This document shows, in pieces, positions 1-8,003 of a DNA stretch of 64,000 nucleotides; the first letter of the stretch is position 1; every line of letters begins with the position of its first letter. The notes below the pieces were generated by a model. It was not told the origin of the DNA. It was given only the letters and a program-made list of their open reading frames with translations, and did no database searches. This DNA is from Streptomyces calvus (GTDB lineage Bacteria; Actinomycetota; Actinomycetes; Streptomycetales; Streptomycetaceae), in contig NZ_VCNP01000043.1 of NCBI RefSeq assembly GCF_006782915.1, positions 1-64,000 of the forward strand. The letters are read 5' to 3'. The position numbers were made by a program, and so were the translations under genes.

Positions 1-1233
1 CACACCGGCGGCGGGTACGGCTACGACGACGACCAGGCCACCCAGCCCCTCGACACGCCGTTCGTCGGCGCACCGCGACCCCCCGGCGACGGCCCCCTGC
101 TGCCCCCGATGCGCACGGCCGGCAGCGCCTACGACGAACCCGCCTACGCCCCGGCCCACGACAGCGGCTACGACGACGACCCCGACGACGAGTTCGGGAC
201 CACCGACCGGCGCGGCAGGCGCAACGGCGACGACCCGGCCCGGCACGCCTACTACCCCGGTCGCCGGATGAACCTCGGCGTCGTCCTGCTCCCGCTGCGC
301 GTCTTCCTCGGCGGCATCTCCGTCTACGCCGGCATGAGCAAGCTCTGCGACCCGCTCTACTTCGAGGGCGGCGAACGGGGCTCCATGGTCAAGTGGCTGC
401 ACACCCTGCACCCGTGGGACATCGCCGAGCCGCTGCGGCAGTTCGCCCTGGAGCACCCCATCGGATCCGGGCTGGCCATCGCGTTCACCCAGGTCGTCGT
501 CGGCGTGCTGACCGTCCTCGGCTGCTGGCAGCGGCTCGCCGCCGTCATCGGCGCGGCCCTCTCGGCGGCCCTGCTGGTCACCGTCAGCTGGAAGAGCGTC
601 CCCGCCTACGAGACGCCCGACATCATCTACCTCGCCGCCTGGTCATCGCTGATCATCGCGGGCGCGCCCGTCTACTCCGTCGACGGCCGCCTCGCGGGCA
701 GCGCCTGGCGCCGCCTCGGCCCCCGCGCCGACCTGTGGGACCTGCGCCGCCACGTGCTGCGCCGCGGCGCCCTGGTGACCGCGGTGGTGTGCGGGCTCAC
801 CATGCTCGTCGGCTCGCTGCTCGGCGGCGCCGTCCGCGACGCCGACCGCGTCGTCGTCCCCGGCCCCGGCGAGGGCCCGCGCAACGAACTGCCCGGCTCC
901 CCGCTCCCGGAGGAGTCCGGTGAGAACGGTCGGGAACAGCGCGACCCGTCCGCCTCGACCTCGCCCACCCAGGGTGCCTCGGGCTCGCCGAGCCCGTCCG
1001 CCGGCACCACCAGCACACCCGGGGCGACCCAGGGCGCCGGTGCCGTCACGGGCGCCCCCAGCCAGACCCAGGGCAGCACCGGCCAGTCCCCGCCCCAGCA
1101 GTCTTCCCCGGGCGGCCAGGCACCGAGCACCACCTCCGGCCCGACCACGGGCGGCGGCGCCTCCGGAAGCGGCACGCCCAGCGAGGACGGCTCCTCCGGC
1201 GAACCCGGCCTCGTGGGCGGCCTCCTGGGGTAG
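1..1233 (+). CDS. DoxX family membrane protein (5' partial)
   Basis: The reading frame is open to the left edge, and a Gly/Tyr/Asp-rich cytoplasmic tail continues upstream of the first in-window ATG (position 109), so the true start is probably outside. Counted from that ATG, hydrophobic segments lie at about residues 55-80, 118-160, 170-190 and 220-240, the four-helix plan of DoxX/MauE-like quinol-associated membrane proteins. After the last helix comes a long Ser/Thr/Gly/Pro-rich tail, probably extracytoplasmic. The family is linked to thiol or redox functions at the membrane; the substrate is unknown. A strong terminator follows the stop codon. Confidence 0.75.
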   Translation, partial: HTGGGYGYDDDQATQPLDTPFVGAPRPPGDGPLLPPMRTAGSAYDEPAYAPAHDSGYDDDPDDEFGTTDRRGRRNGDDPARHAYYPGRRMNLGVVLLPLRVFLGGISVYAGMSKLCDPLYFEGGERGSMVKWLHTLHPWDIAEPLRQFALEHPIGSGLAIAFTQVVVGVLTVLGCWQRLAAVIGAALSAALLVTVSWKSVPAYETPDIIYLAAWSSLIIAGAPVYSVDGRLAGSAWRRLGPRADLWDLRRHVLRRGALVTAVVCGLTMLVGSLLGGAVRDADRVVVPGPGEGPRNELPGSPLPEESGENGREQRDPSASTSPTQGASGSPSPSAGTTSTPGATQGAGAVTGAPSQTQGSTGQSPPQQSSPGGQAPSTTSGPTTGGGASGSGTPSEDGSSGEPGLVGGLLG

Positions 1234-1254
1234 GAACGCCTCACGCGTACGACG

Positions 1255-1289
1255 GTGGGGTCCCGCACGGACGGCGTGCGGGACCCCAC
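1255..1289 (+). terminator. Intrinsic-type terminator after the DoxX gene
   Basis: A perfect 15-bp inverted repeat (GTGGGGTCCCGCACG at 1255-1269 and its complement at 1275-1289) with a 5-nt loop starts 21 nt after the DoxX stop. There is no U-tract, as is usual for Streptomyces terminators. Confidence 0.8.
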
Positions 1290-1324
1290 GTGCGTGCGCC
1301 TGCGCGCCTGCCCGCGCGCGTGCG

Positions 1325-1465
1325 AGTGCGCAGGTCACGGTGACGGCGCGTGTGGGTGCGTGTGTGGGTGCGCAGGTCACGCGACGGCAGGTGCGGGTGC
1401 GCTGGTCACGGTGACGGCGGATGCGCGTGTGCGTGCGCCGGTGACGGGCACGGCGGGTGCGCGGG
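1325..1465. repeat. Degenerate GC-rich repeats containing GTCACGGTGAC
   Basis: About four imperfect copies of a block containing GTGCGC-N-GGTCACGGTGACGGC occur between the DoxX terminator and the end of the nucleotidyltransferase gene. Copies start near 1333, 1375, 1404 and 1440, so spacing is irregular (29-42 bp). The core GTCACGGTGAC is a palindrome in two copies. No coding function is apparent. Confidence 0.5.
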
Positions 1466-1476
1466 ATGACGAGGCG

Positions 1477-2208
1477 TCAGCGGCTCTGCGCCGCCAGCTC
1501 CTTCGCGGCCTCTGTCAGGTCCTTCGCGGTGTCGATGGCCCGCCAGTAGGAGCCCTGGGGGATCGGGAACCCGGCCAGCCGCCGCTCGCGCGCCAGCCGC
1601 GGGAACGTGGTGCGCTCGTGGTCGCCGCGCTCCGGCAGCAGGGCGGCGAACCCGGCGGAGAAGACGTACACACCCGCGTTGATCTCGAACGTCGACGGCG
1701 GGGCCTCGATGAAGTCGGTGATGTGGCCGAAGCCGTCCGTGCGCACCGCACCCCACGGGATGCGCGGGCGGGCCAGGGCGAGGGTCGCGACGGCGTCCCG
1801 CTCGGTGTGGAAGTCCGCCATGTCGCGCAGCGAGAAACGGGTCCAGATGTCGCCGTTGGTGGCGTACCAGGGCTGGTCCGGGTGCGGGAGCCGGGCGGCG
1901 GCGAACTTCAGGCCGCCACCGCGGCCGAGGGGCTCGGGCTCCACGACGGTGGTGACGGAGAGGGGCAGATCGGCGCTCTCCAGCCACTGTTGCAGCACTT
2001 CGGCGAGGTGGCCGCAGGAGACCACCACGTCCGTCACGCCTTCCTCGGCGAGCCAGGAGAGCTGATGGCCGATGATCGGCGTTCCCGTGCCCGGGATCTC
2101 GACCATCGGCTTGGGCCGGTCGTCGGTGTACGGACGCAGCCGGGAGCCCTGGCCACCGGCCAGGACGACGGCTTGCACGGGGCGGGACGCGGCACGCGGA
2201 TCGGTCAT
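1477..2208 (-). CDS. Sugar-phosphate nucleotidyltransferase (mannose-1-phosphate guanylyltransferase-like)
   Basis: The 243-residue protein has the N-terminal nucleotide-binding signature VVLAGGQGSRLRPYTDDRPK (residues 14-33) and then PMVEIPGTGTPI. This is the NTP-transferase fold used to activate hexose-1-phosphates to NDP-sugars for glycan synthesis. It is shorter than two-domain GDP-mannose pyrophosphorylases (about 360 residues) and lacks a C-terminal left-handed beta-helix, so it is a single-domain RmlA/RfbF/MurU-type enzyme. Sugar and nucleotide specificity cannot be read from the sequence. The start is ATG at 2208; the next upstream gene, on the same strand, ends at 2378. Confidence 0.8.
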   Translation of the reverse strand: MTDPRAASRPVQAVVLAGGQGSRLRPYTDDRPKPMVEIPGTGTPIIGHQLSWLAEEGVTDVVVSCGHLAEVLQQWLESADLPLSVTTVVEPEPLGRGGGLKFAAARLPHPDQPWYATNGDIWTRFSLRDMADFHTERDAVATLALARPRIPWGAVRTDGFGHITDFIEAPPSTFEINAGVYVFSAGFAALLPERGDHERTTFPRLARERRLAGFPIPQGSYWRAIDTAKDLTEAAKELAAQSR

Positions 2209-2377
2209 GCCCGCACTTTACGCGGCGGCCCGGCGCAGGGCGGGGGAGTGGTTCCGCGGCCGGGAGCGGACGCGGGGAGCCCGCGGGCGTGAACGGGCGG
2301 GATACGGCCCCCGGTCGGTGCCGGGAGCCGGGGCGGGCCGGGCGGTTGTGTCACATTCCCGCCCGCCTCACGACGGT

Positions 2378-2833
2378 CTAGCGGGCGGCGGTGACGACGC
2401 CCGTGGCGAAGGAGGTGTCGCAGACCGGGCGCGAGAAGGACTGGGCCTTGGTGGGTCCGTAGACGCGGACCGCGGCCTTGCCGAGGGCGCGGGCGATGGA
2501 CGCGCAGTGCTTCGCCAGGGACGGCCGGTCGTTCACCGCCTGCTGGAGGTGGGTGAGCGCCACACCCGGGTCCTTCTGCTGCAGTTCGACCAGCAGCGCG
2601 TCGCGCAGCACCTCGTGCGGGGCGCGGGCGGCGGCCCGGGACGAGGCGCCGGAGGCGGTGGTCTCCGCCGCGGTGAGCACGGGGCTCGACGGGGTCCCCG
2701 ACCAGTTGACCCGGGCGACGGCGAGGGTCCCGGAGAGCACCAGGACGACGGGCAGGACGAGGGCGAGGGAGCGGCCGATCCGGCGGGCGGGGCCCCGGCC
2801 GCGTCGCGTCTGAGGGGGAGTGGAGTGCTTCAC
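2378..2833 (-). CDS. Hypothetical secreted or membrane-anchored protein
   Basis: This 151-residue protein has a basic N-terminus (residues 1-22) followed by one hydrophobic segment (about 23-42), consistent with an uncleaved signal anchor or a signal peptide. The mature part carries two cysteines, near residues 110 and 138, that could form a disulfide outside the cell. I do not recognise a domain. It lies between the nucleotidyltransferase and msiK on the same strand, separated from msiK by a terminator, so it probably has its own promoter. Confidence 0.6.
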   Translation of the reverse strand: MKHSTPPQTRRGRGPARRIGRSLALVLPVVLVLSGTLAVARVNWSGTPSSPVLTAAETTASGASSRAAARAPHEVLRDALLVELQQKDPGVALTHLQQAVNDRPSLAKHCASIARALGKAAVRVYGPTKAQSFSRPVCDTSFATGVVTAAR

Positions 2834-2970
2834 GCGAGTGAGGGTAGCGCCCGGTAGTGAGGAGAAAACATTCCGTCACCGTTACGGGGGACGCGGAACG
2901 CTGAATTCCTCGCGGCATGTTGACGCGGCCGCCCGAAATGCCGGGTGTGCCGGGGTATTTGTCGACAACG

Positions 2971-3005
2971 CGAAGGGCCCCGCAGCGATCTGCGGGGCCC
3001 CTTCG
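2971..3005 (-). terminator. Terminator downstream of msiK
   Basis: An inverted repeat with arms of about 14 bp, one bulged base and a 5-nt loop lies 10 nt beyond the msiK stop on the minus strand. It fits a GC-rich intrinsic terminator. Confidence 0.75.
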
Positions 3006-3015
3006 GAGAACTGCG

Positions 3016-4104
3016 TCAGTCGGACAGGCGCGCACCGGTCGACGTCGAGAACACGTGGGTCTCACCCGCGCGCGGCACGACGTGCAGCTGGCTGCCCTTC
3101 TCCGGGACGTCACGGCCGCCGACACGGACCACCAGGTCCTTCGACTCGCCGCCGACGGTGGCGGTGCCGTAGACGAAGGCGTCGGAGCCGAGCTCCTCGA
3201 CCACGTTCACGGTGACCGCGACACCCTGGTCGGAGTCGGCGCCGGCCACGTCGAAGTGCTCGGGACGGACACCCACGGTGACCGTCTTGTCGGAGGTGGC
3301 GGAGAGCGCGTCACGCTGCACCGGCACCACCGAGTTGCCGAACTTCACACCGCCGTCGGCGATCGGCACCTCGATCAGGTTCATGGCCGGGGAGCCGATG
3401 AAGCCGGCGACGAAGAGGTTCGCGGGCTTGTCGTACATGTTGCGCGGCGTGTCGACCTGCTGGAGCAGACCGTCCTTGAGGACCGCGACGCGGTCGCCCA
3501 TGGTGAGGGCCTCCACCTGGTCGTGCGTGACGTACACGGTGGTGATGCCCAGGCGGCGCTGGAGCGAGGCGATCTGCGTACGCGTCGACACACGGAGCTT
3601 GGCGTCCAGGTTGGACAGCGGCTCGTCCATGAGGAACACCTGCGGCTCACGCACGATGGCGCGGCCCATGGCGACACGCTGGCGCTGACCACCGGAGAGC
3701 GCCTTCGGCTTGCGGTCCAGGTACTCGGTGAGGTCGAGGATCTTCGCGGCCTCCTCGACCTTCTGCCGGATCTCCGCCTTGTTGACGCCGGCGATCTTGA
3801 GCGCGAAGCCCATGTTGTCGGCGACCGTCATGTGCGGGTAGAGCGCGTAGTTCTGGAACACCATGGCGATGTCCCGGTCCTTGGGCGGCAGGTGCGTGAC
3901 GTCGCGGTCACCGATGCGGATGGCGCCGCCGTTGACGTCCTCGAGCCCCGCGAGCATGCGGAGCGAGGTGGACTTGCCGCAACCGGACGGGCCGACCAGG
4001 ACGAGGAACTCGCCGTCCGCGATCTCGATGTCCAGGGCGTCGACGGCGGGCTTGGTGGAACCCGGGTAGATCCGGGTCGCCTTGTCGAACGTGACAGTGG
4101 CCAT
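3016..4104 (-). CDS. msiK: Multiple-sugar ABC transporter ATP-binding protein MsiK
   Basis: The 362-residue ABC ATPase has Walker A GPSGCGKST (38-46), a Q-loop Q84, signature LSGGQ (136-140) and Walker B VFLMDEP (156-162), then a TOBE/OB regulatory domain as in MalK/UgpC. In Streptomyces MsiK energises many sugar importers that lack their own ATPase, including those for maltose, cellobiose, chitobiose and trehalose. No permease genes adjoin it, as expected for a shared subunit. I chose ATG 4104 over an upstream in-frame start because conserved family sequence begins there (ATVTFDKATRIYPG) and AAGGGGACC precedes it. The upstream gap contains the palindrome TGTGGTCCACA. Confidence 0.93.
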   Translation of the reverse strand: MATVTFDKATRIYPGSTKPAVDALDIEIADGEFLVLVGPSGCGKSTSLRMLAGLEDVNGGAIRIGDRDVTHLPPKDRDIAMVFQNYALYPHMTVADNMGFALKIAGVNKAEIRQKVEEAAKILDLTEYLDRKPKALSGGQRQRVAMGRAIVREPQVFLMDEPLSNLDAKLRVSTRTQIASLQRRLGITTVYVTHDQVEALTMGDRVAVLKDGLLQQVDTPRNMYDKPANLFVAGFIGSPAMNLIEVPIADGGVKFGNSVVPVQRDALSATSDKTVTVGVRPEHFDVAGADSDQGVAVTVNVVEELGSDAFVYGTATVGGESKDLVVRVGGRDVPEKGSQLHVVPRAGETHVFSTSTGARLSD

Positions 4105-4187
4105 GGTGAATGGTCCCCTTCTACCGGCAGGAACGTGCCGGACGATCCGAGTAGGAAGGCGGTGCCACGACGGGTGTTCCGTTGTGG

Positions 4188-4198
4188 TGTGGTCCACA
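4188..4198. promoter_or_regulatory. Palindrome upstream of msiK
   Basis: TGTGGTCCACA is a perfect palindrome around a central T, about 84 bp upstream of the msiK start in the 207-bp gap before the WYL gene. It may be a regulator site; the binding protein is unknown. Confidence 0.3.
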
Positions 4199-4311
4199 GG
4201 AGTGAACTGGCTCAGGACGGTACCCGGCGTTCACCTGGTTGTCAGTAGTTCCAGGGCTGTGAATTTCGCGGAAACTTTCGACGGCGGAGCGACCCCTCGC
4301 CGTCGGCACGG

Positions 4312-5283
4312 TCAGGATCCCGACGCGTACCGGTCCGCCAGTACCGCCACCGCCGCCGCGACCGCCCGCCGCAGTCCGACCGGTGCGAGCACCTCCGCCT
4401 CGACGCCGAGCCGCAGCAGGTCGCCCGTCGCCACCGCCTCGGACTCCACGGGCAGTTCGACCTCCACCCAGCCCTGCGCGTCGGGCGGCCCGGCCTCCGC
4501 GAGCGCCCGCGCCCCCGCCGCCCCGAACTGCATCGGCAGCAGCTTCCTGCCGCGCGGCGAGAGCCGCAGCCGGGCGGTGTCCTGCCGCAGCGCCGCCTCC
4601 AGCCGCCGGGAGGACTCCGTCCAGTAGGCGGCCAGGTCGAACCCGGCGGGCCGGGTGAACTCCTCACCGGTCTCCGTCACCGACCGGAAACGCGCCACCC
4701 GGTAGGTGCGCACCGCGTCGTCCGCGAGTGCCGCGAGGTACCAGATGCCGCCCTTCAGTACGAGCCCCAGCGGACGCAGCTCCCGCCGCACCTCGCCGCG
4801 CCAGCGCCGGTAGTCGGTCCGCAGCACCCGCTGCTCCCACACCGCCCGCGCGACCGTCTCCAGGTGCGGCACCGGATCGGCGTCACGGAACCAGGCCGGC
4901 GCGTCCAGGTGGAACCGCTCGCGCACCCGCCGCGCCTGCCCGGCCGGTCCGTCCGGCAGGGCGGCCTCCACCTTCAGCTGTGCGCTCGCCAGCACGGCCC
5001 CCAGACCCAGGTCCCGGGCCGGCCCCGGCAGTCCGGCCAGGAACAGCGAACCGGCCTCGGCGTCGGTCATCCCGGTCAGCCGGGTGCGGTAGCCCTCCAT
5101 CAGGCGGTAGCCGCCCTCCGGCCCGCGCTCGGCCCGCACCGGCACCCCGGAGGCGCCGAGCGCCTCGATGTCCCGGTAGACGGTGCGTACCGACACCTCC
5201 AGCTCGGCCGCGAGTTCGGGCGCGGTCATCCGGCCGCGGTTCTGCAGCAGCAGGAGCAGGGCGAGGAGCCGGTCGGCGCGCAT
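4312..5283 (-). CDS. WYL-domain transcriptional regulator (YafY/DeoR-like HTH)
   Basis: The N-terminus (MRADRLLALLLLLQNRGRMT) opens a winged HTH of the HTH_11 type (residues 1-60, with a recognition region near SVRTVYRDIEAL). A WYL ligand-sensing domain follows in the middle to C-terminal part (blocks RRELRPLGLVLKGGIWYLAA and VRTYRVARF). WYL regulators sense a small ligand or nucleic acid and usually regulate a divergent neighbour. Two in-frame ATGs (5283 and 5292) are possible; conserved sequence starts at 5283. The gene is divergent from a DUF3224 gene, and a perfect 10-bp-arm palindrome lies immediately upstream, so autoregulation and control of the neighbour are likely. Confidence 0.85.
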   Translation of the reverse strand: MRADRLLALLLLLQNRGRMTAPELAAELEVSVRTVYRDIEALGASGVPVRAERGPEGGYRLMEGYRTRLTGMTDAEAGSLFLAGLPGPARDLGLGAVLASAQLKVEAALPDGPAGQARRVRERFHLDAPAWFRDADPVPHLETVARAVWEQRVLRTDYRRWRGEVRRELRPLGLVLKGGIWYLAALADDAVRTYRVARFRSVTETGEEFTRPAGFDLAAYWTESSRRLEAALRQDTARLRLSPRGRKLLPMQFGAAGARALAEAGPPDAQGWVEVELPVESEAVATGDLLRLGVEAEVLAPVGLRRAVAAAVAVLADRYASGS

Positions 5284-5300
5284 GCGCGGCATTGTCCCGC

Positions 5301-5325
5301 GTACCTGACAGGAGGTGTCAGGTAC
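5301..5325. promoter_or_regulatory. Operator-like palindrome for the WYL regulator
   Basis: GTACCTGACA - GGAGG - TGTCAGGTAC is a perfect inverted repeat with 10-bp arms and a 5-bp spacer. It lies 18 bp from the WYL start codon and about 100 bp upstream of the divergent DUF3224 gene. Symmetry and position suggest the binding site of the WYL protein; that assignment is inference. Confidence 0.65.
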
Positions 5326-5425
5326 GGCGGAAACGATGGCCGGACCAGGTCGGCGGCGGGACCGTCCGCGCCGACGGCCCGACGTGCCGCACACAAGCGA
5401 CGAAACGCAAGGAAAGGGGACGCCC

Positions 5426-5830
5426 GTGCCCGCGATCACCGGTCACTTCACCTTCACCGACTGGAAGGAGAACCCCGTCACCGAGGAGGGCACCGTGCCC
5501 CGCCTCGCGCACGCCACGGTGACCAACACCTTCTCGGGCGGCATCGAGGCCGAGTCCACCACCTGCGACTACGCGATCGCCTACCTGACCGGGACGACCG
5601 GCGCCTTCACCGGCGCGGAGCTGGTCGGCGGCCGGGTCGACGGCCGCCCGGGCACCTTCGTGCTGGAGGAACGCGGGCGCTTCGAGGCCGACGGGAGCGT
5701 GCACTGCTCCTTCGAGGTGGTCGAGGGCTCGGGCACCGGGGAGCTGACGGGACTGCGCGGCAGCGGCGGGTTCACCTACCGGCACGGGCAGACGGAGGTG
5801 CCGTACACCTTCACGTACGAGCTGGAGTGA
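5426..5830 (+). CDS. DUF3224 domain-containing protein
   Basis: The 134-residue protein is a small beta-rich DUF3224 member: it begins PAITGHFTFTDWKENP, and alternating strands run to the end (TYELE). The family resembles allene oxide cyclase-like or lipocalin-like barrels and is often found next to WYL regulators. No enzymatic function is established. GTG at 5426 is preferred over the in-frame GTG at 5315 because a ribosome site (GGAAAGGGGA, 5411-5420) sits 5 nt upstream and family similarity starts there. Expression is probably set by the divergent WYL regulator through the 5301-5325 palindrome. Confidence 0.8.
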   Translation: MPAITGHFTFTDWKENPVTEEGTVPRLAHATVTNTFSGGIEAESTTCDYAIAYLTGTTGAFTGAELVGGRVDGRPGTFVLEERGRFEADGSVHCSFEVVEGSGTGELTGLRGSGGFTYRHGQTEVPYTFTYELE

Positions 5831-5927
5831 ACGGGCGGTGAGCGCCCGGGGGCGACTCCGGTGCGCTCCCACAAGTGCGTGGCTCGGCACGAGCGGCTCT
5901 GTGTACAGTGGACCAGCCTTTGCGCGT

Positions 5928-6001
5928 GCCTCCTTAGCTCAGCCGGCCAGAGCAGGTCACTTGTAATGATCAGGTCGTCGGTTCGAATCCGACAGGGGGC
6001 T
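5928..6001 (+). tRNA. tRNA-Thr (anticodon TGT)
   Basis: The 74-nt cloverleaf folds cleanly. The acceptor stem GCCTCCT pairs with AGGGGGC, the D-stem is GCTC/GAGC, the anticodon arm GGTCA-CTTGTAA-TGATC puts TGT at positions 34-36, and the T-arm is GTCGG-TTCGAAT-CCGAC. The discriminator base is T; CCA is not encoded. It reads ACA threonine codons, which are rare in this genome type. A terminator follows within 10 nt. This 3' end is a possible integration target, but no integrase is nearby. Confidence 0.95.
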
Positions 6002-6008
6002 CCGGTGG

Positions 6009-6039
6009 ATCCCGGGTCGGACCGTTTCCGGCCCGGGAT
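6009..6039. terminator. Terminator shared by tRNA-Thr and the convergent kinase gene
   Basis: Arms ATCCCGGGTCGGA (6009-6021) and TCCGGCCCGGGAT (6027-6039) pair with one mismatch over 13 bp. On the plus strand TTTCT follows. The convergent kinase gene stops at 6043, so the hairpin can serve both strands. Confidence 0.8.
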
Positions 6040-6042
6040 TTC

Positions 6043-6939
6043 TCATGCCGTGCGGGCGCGCAGGCGGCGGGCGATCTCCAGGTCCGCCTCGTCCAGCGGG
6101 CGGCCGTCCTCGATCTCCCACAGGCAGTTCTGCAGCACCCGCCCGTACGTCCACGCGCGGGCCCGCGCGCGGTCGAGGCCGAGGACGTCGGTCATGGCGT
6201 CGAAGCGCCAGCCGATGTCGTCGGCGTCGAAGTTGTTGGCCAGGGCGGGCCACAGGTCGAACCCGGGGTCGCCGGCCAGTGGCTTGGGGTCGATGGCGAG
6301 CCAGGGTGCGCGGTCGGCGGCGAGGACGTTCTCGTCGTGCAGGTCCCAGTGGAGGAGGCGGTCGCCGGGTTCGTCGGCGACTTCGCGTACGGCGGCGGCG
6401 CAGTCGGCGACGAGGCGGCGGGCGGCCGGGTCGGGGATGTGTTCCAGGGCCCGGGGTGTCCGTTCCAGCAGGGCGGCGGCGATGTCGCGCAGGTGGCGCA
6501 TGCCGGGGGGTGCGGGGGTGGTGTGGAGGTGGGCGAGGAGGCGTGCGATGACCAGGACGCCTTCGTGGACGTCGGGCTGGTGGGCGAGCATCCGGGAGGC
6601 GTCGAGGCGTTCCAGGAGCATGGTGCCGGTGGGTTCGTCGTGGTCGAGGAGGCGGACGGCGCCGTCTCCGTTCCACAGGCGCAGTGCGACCGGTTCGCCT
6701 TCGCTCTCGTGGTCGCGGATCTGGAGCTTCAGTACGGCGGGTGTGCCGTCCGTGCGGTCGACGGGGAGGACCAGGGCGCTCACGCCGTGCATGGGCGCCC
6801 CGGTGACGTGCAGTTCCCAGCGGTCCAGGAAGGTGGCGGCGAGGTCGGGCAGGGCGGCGATGAAGGCGCGGCCCGCTTCCTTGTTGAACTTCTCCTGGGC
6901 GGCGGCGAGTTCGGCGGGGATCTCGATCACGTGTCGCAC
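6043..6939 (-). CDS. APH-family phosphotransferase (aminoglycoside/hydroxyurea kinase-like, APH(6) type)
   Basis: The 298-residue protein has the APH/ChoK kinase fold. Lys71 in AVLKLQ is the ATP-binding lysine, HWDLHDENV (197-205) is the catalytic loop, and IDPKPL (216-221) carries the metal-binding aspartate. The ADPKPLAGDPGFDLWPAL-type segment is typical of streptomycin 6-kinase and hydroxyurea phosphotransferase relatives. The natural substrate is uncertain; core chromosomal copies in Streptomyces need not confer resistance. It lies downstream of an MDR oxidoreductase on the same strand with a 19-bp gap, so it is probably in an operon with it. Confidence 0.8.
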   Translation of the reverse strand: MRHVIEIPAELAAAQEKFNKEAGRAFIAALPDLAATFLDRWELHVTGAPMHGVSALVLPVDRTDGTPAVLKLQIRDHESEGEPVALRLWNGDGAVRLLDHDEPTGTMLLERLDASRMLAHQPDVHEGVLVIARLLAHLHTTPAPPGMRHLRDIAAALLERTPRALEHIPDPAARRLVADCAAAVREVADEPGDRLLHWDLHDENVLAADRAPWLAIDPKPLAGDPGFDLWPALANNFDADDIGWRFDAMTDVLGLDRARARAWTYGRVLQNCLWEIEDGRPLDEADLEIARRLRARTA

Positions 6940-6958
6940 GGTAGCGGGGTGGGGGCGG

Positions 6959-7936
6959 TCATGGCTCCAGGACGACTTTTCCGATGGTGTTGCGGTTCTG
7001 CAGTGCTCGGTGGGCGGCGGCTGCCTCGGCCAGGGGGAAACGGTGCACGGTGGGGGTGAGCCGGCCTTCGGCGGCTTCGGTGAGGGCGCGGAGTTCGAGG
7101 GTGCGGAGGGGGTCGGGGCCGCCGGCCTTTTCCAGCATGGCGGGGCCGAGGACGTTGGTGGAGACGCCTTCGACGAGGTGGGGGCGGCTGGTGTCGCGGA
7201 TGCCCTGGGAGGACCAGCCGAAGACGATGTGGCGGCCGTCGGTGGCGAGGAGGCCGAGGGCCGTGCGGGTGATGTCGCCGCCCACGCCGTCGTAGACGAC
7301 GGTGATCCGGCCGCGGTGTGCGTCGAGCCGTTCGGTCCAGGCGGGGTCGGTGTAGTCGACGGCGAGGTGGGCGCCGGTGGCGGTGACGTGTGCGGTTTTG
7401 GCGGGGCCGCCGGCCAGGCCGATGACGGTGGCGCCGGCGTTCCTGGCGTACTGGACGAGGAGGGTGCCGATGCCGCCGGCGGCGGCGGGGACGAGCACGG
7501 TGTCGGTGGGTCCGGGTTCGGCGAACTGCACGATGCCCATGGCGGTGCGGCCGGTGCCGATCATGGCGACGGCTTGGGCGTGGTCCAGGTTGCGGGGGAT
7601 CTCGTGGAGGCGGGTGGCGTCGGTGACGGCCAGTTCGGCGTAGCCGCCGGGGGTGAATCCGAGGTGGGTGACGACGTGGCGGCCGAGCAGGTGCGGCGGG
7701 GCGCCGTCGCCGAGTGCGTCGACGACTCCGGCGACCTCGCGGCCGGGGACGGTCGGGAGGGTGAGCGGGGTGGGGGCCGGGCCCTGGACGCCTTCCCGCA
7801 GTGCGGTGTCGAGGAGGTGGACGCCGGCGGCGCGGACGGCGATGCGGACCTGGCCCGGGCCGGGTCGGGGGTCCTCGATCTCTTCGTAGGTGAGGTTCTC
7901 GGCCGGGCCGAAGGCGTGGAGTCGGACGGCGTGCAT
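6959..7936 (-). CDS. Zinc-independent MDR / quinone oxidoreductase-like protein
   Basis: The 325-residue medium-chain dehydrogenase/reductase has an N-terminal GroES-like domain (MHAVRLHAFGPAENLTYEEI...) and a Rossmann domain with AAAGGIGTLLVQYA as the NADP-binding turn. Catalytic zinc ligands are not apparent, so it belongs with the quinone oxidoreductase/zeta-crystallin group that reduces quinones or enals with NADPH. It is followed 19 bp later by the APH-type kinase and preceded by an FAD oxidoreductase on the same strand (67-bp gap), suggesting one transcription unit of three genes. Confidence 0.8.
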   Translation of the reverse strand: MHAVRLHAFGPAENLTYEEIEDPRPGPGQVRIAVRAAGVHLLDTALREGVQGPAPTPLTLPTVPGREVAGVVDALGDGAPPHLLGRHVVTHLGFTPGGYAELAVTDATRLHEIPRNLDHAQAVAMIGTGRTAMGIVQFAEPGPTDTVLVPAAAGGIGTLLVQYARNAGATVIGLAGGPAKTAHVTATGAHLAVDYTDPAWTERLDAHRGRITVVYDGVGGDITRTALGLLATDGRHIVFGWSSQGIRDTSRPHLVEGVSTNVLGPAMLEKAGGPDPLRTLELRALTEAAEGRLTPTVHRFPLAEAAAAHRALQNRNTIGKVVLEP

Positions 7937-8003
7937 CGGTGGGTCCCCCCGGTGGGCTGTGTGGCCGGGCCGTGTGGCCCGTCGTGGCGTTCACTGTTCG
8001 GCC

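Noticed and set aside
109..1233. ATG 109 as the true start of the DoxX gene
   Set aside because: The frame is open to the edge with the same Tyr/Asp/Gly-rich composition, so the start is more likely outside the window.
6043..6939. Aminoglycoside resistance gene as a mobile cassette
   Set aside because: The gene lies in ordinary chromosomal context with no integrase, IS or composition change; APH-fold kinases are common in Streptomyces cores.
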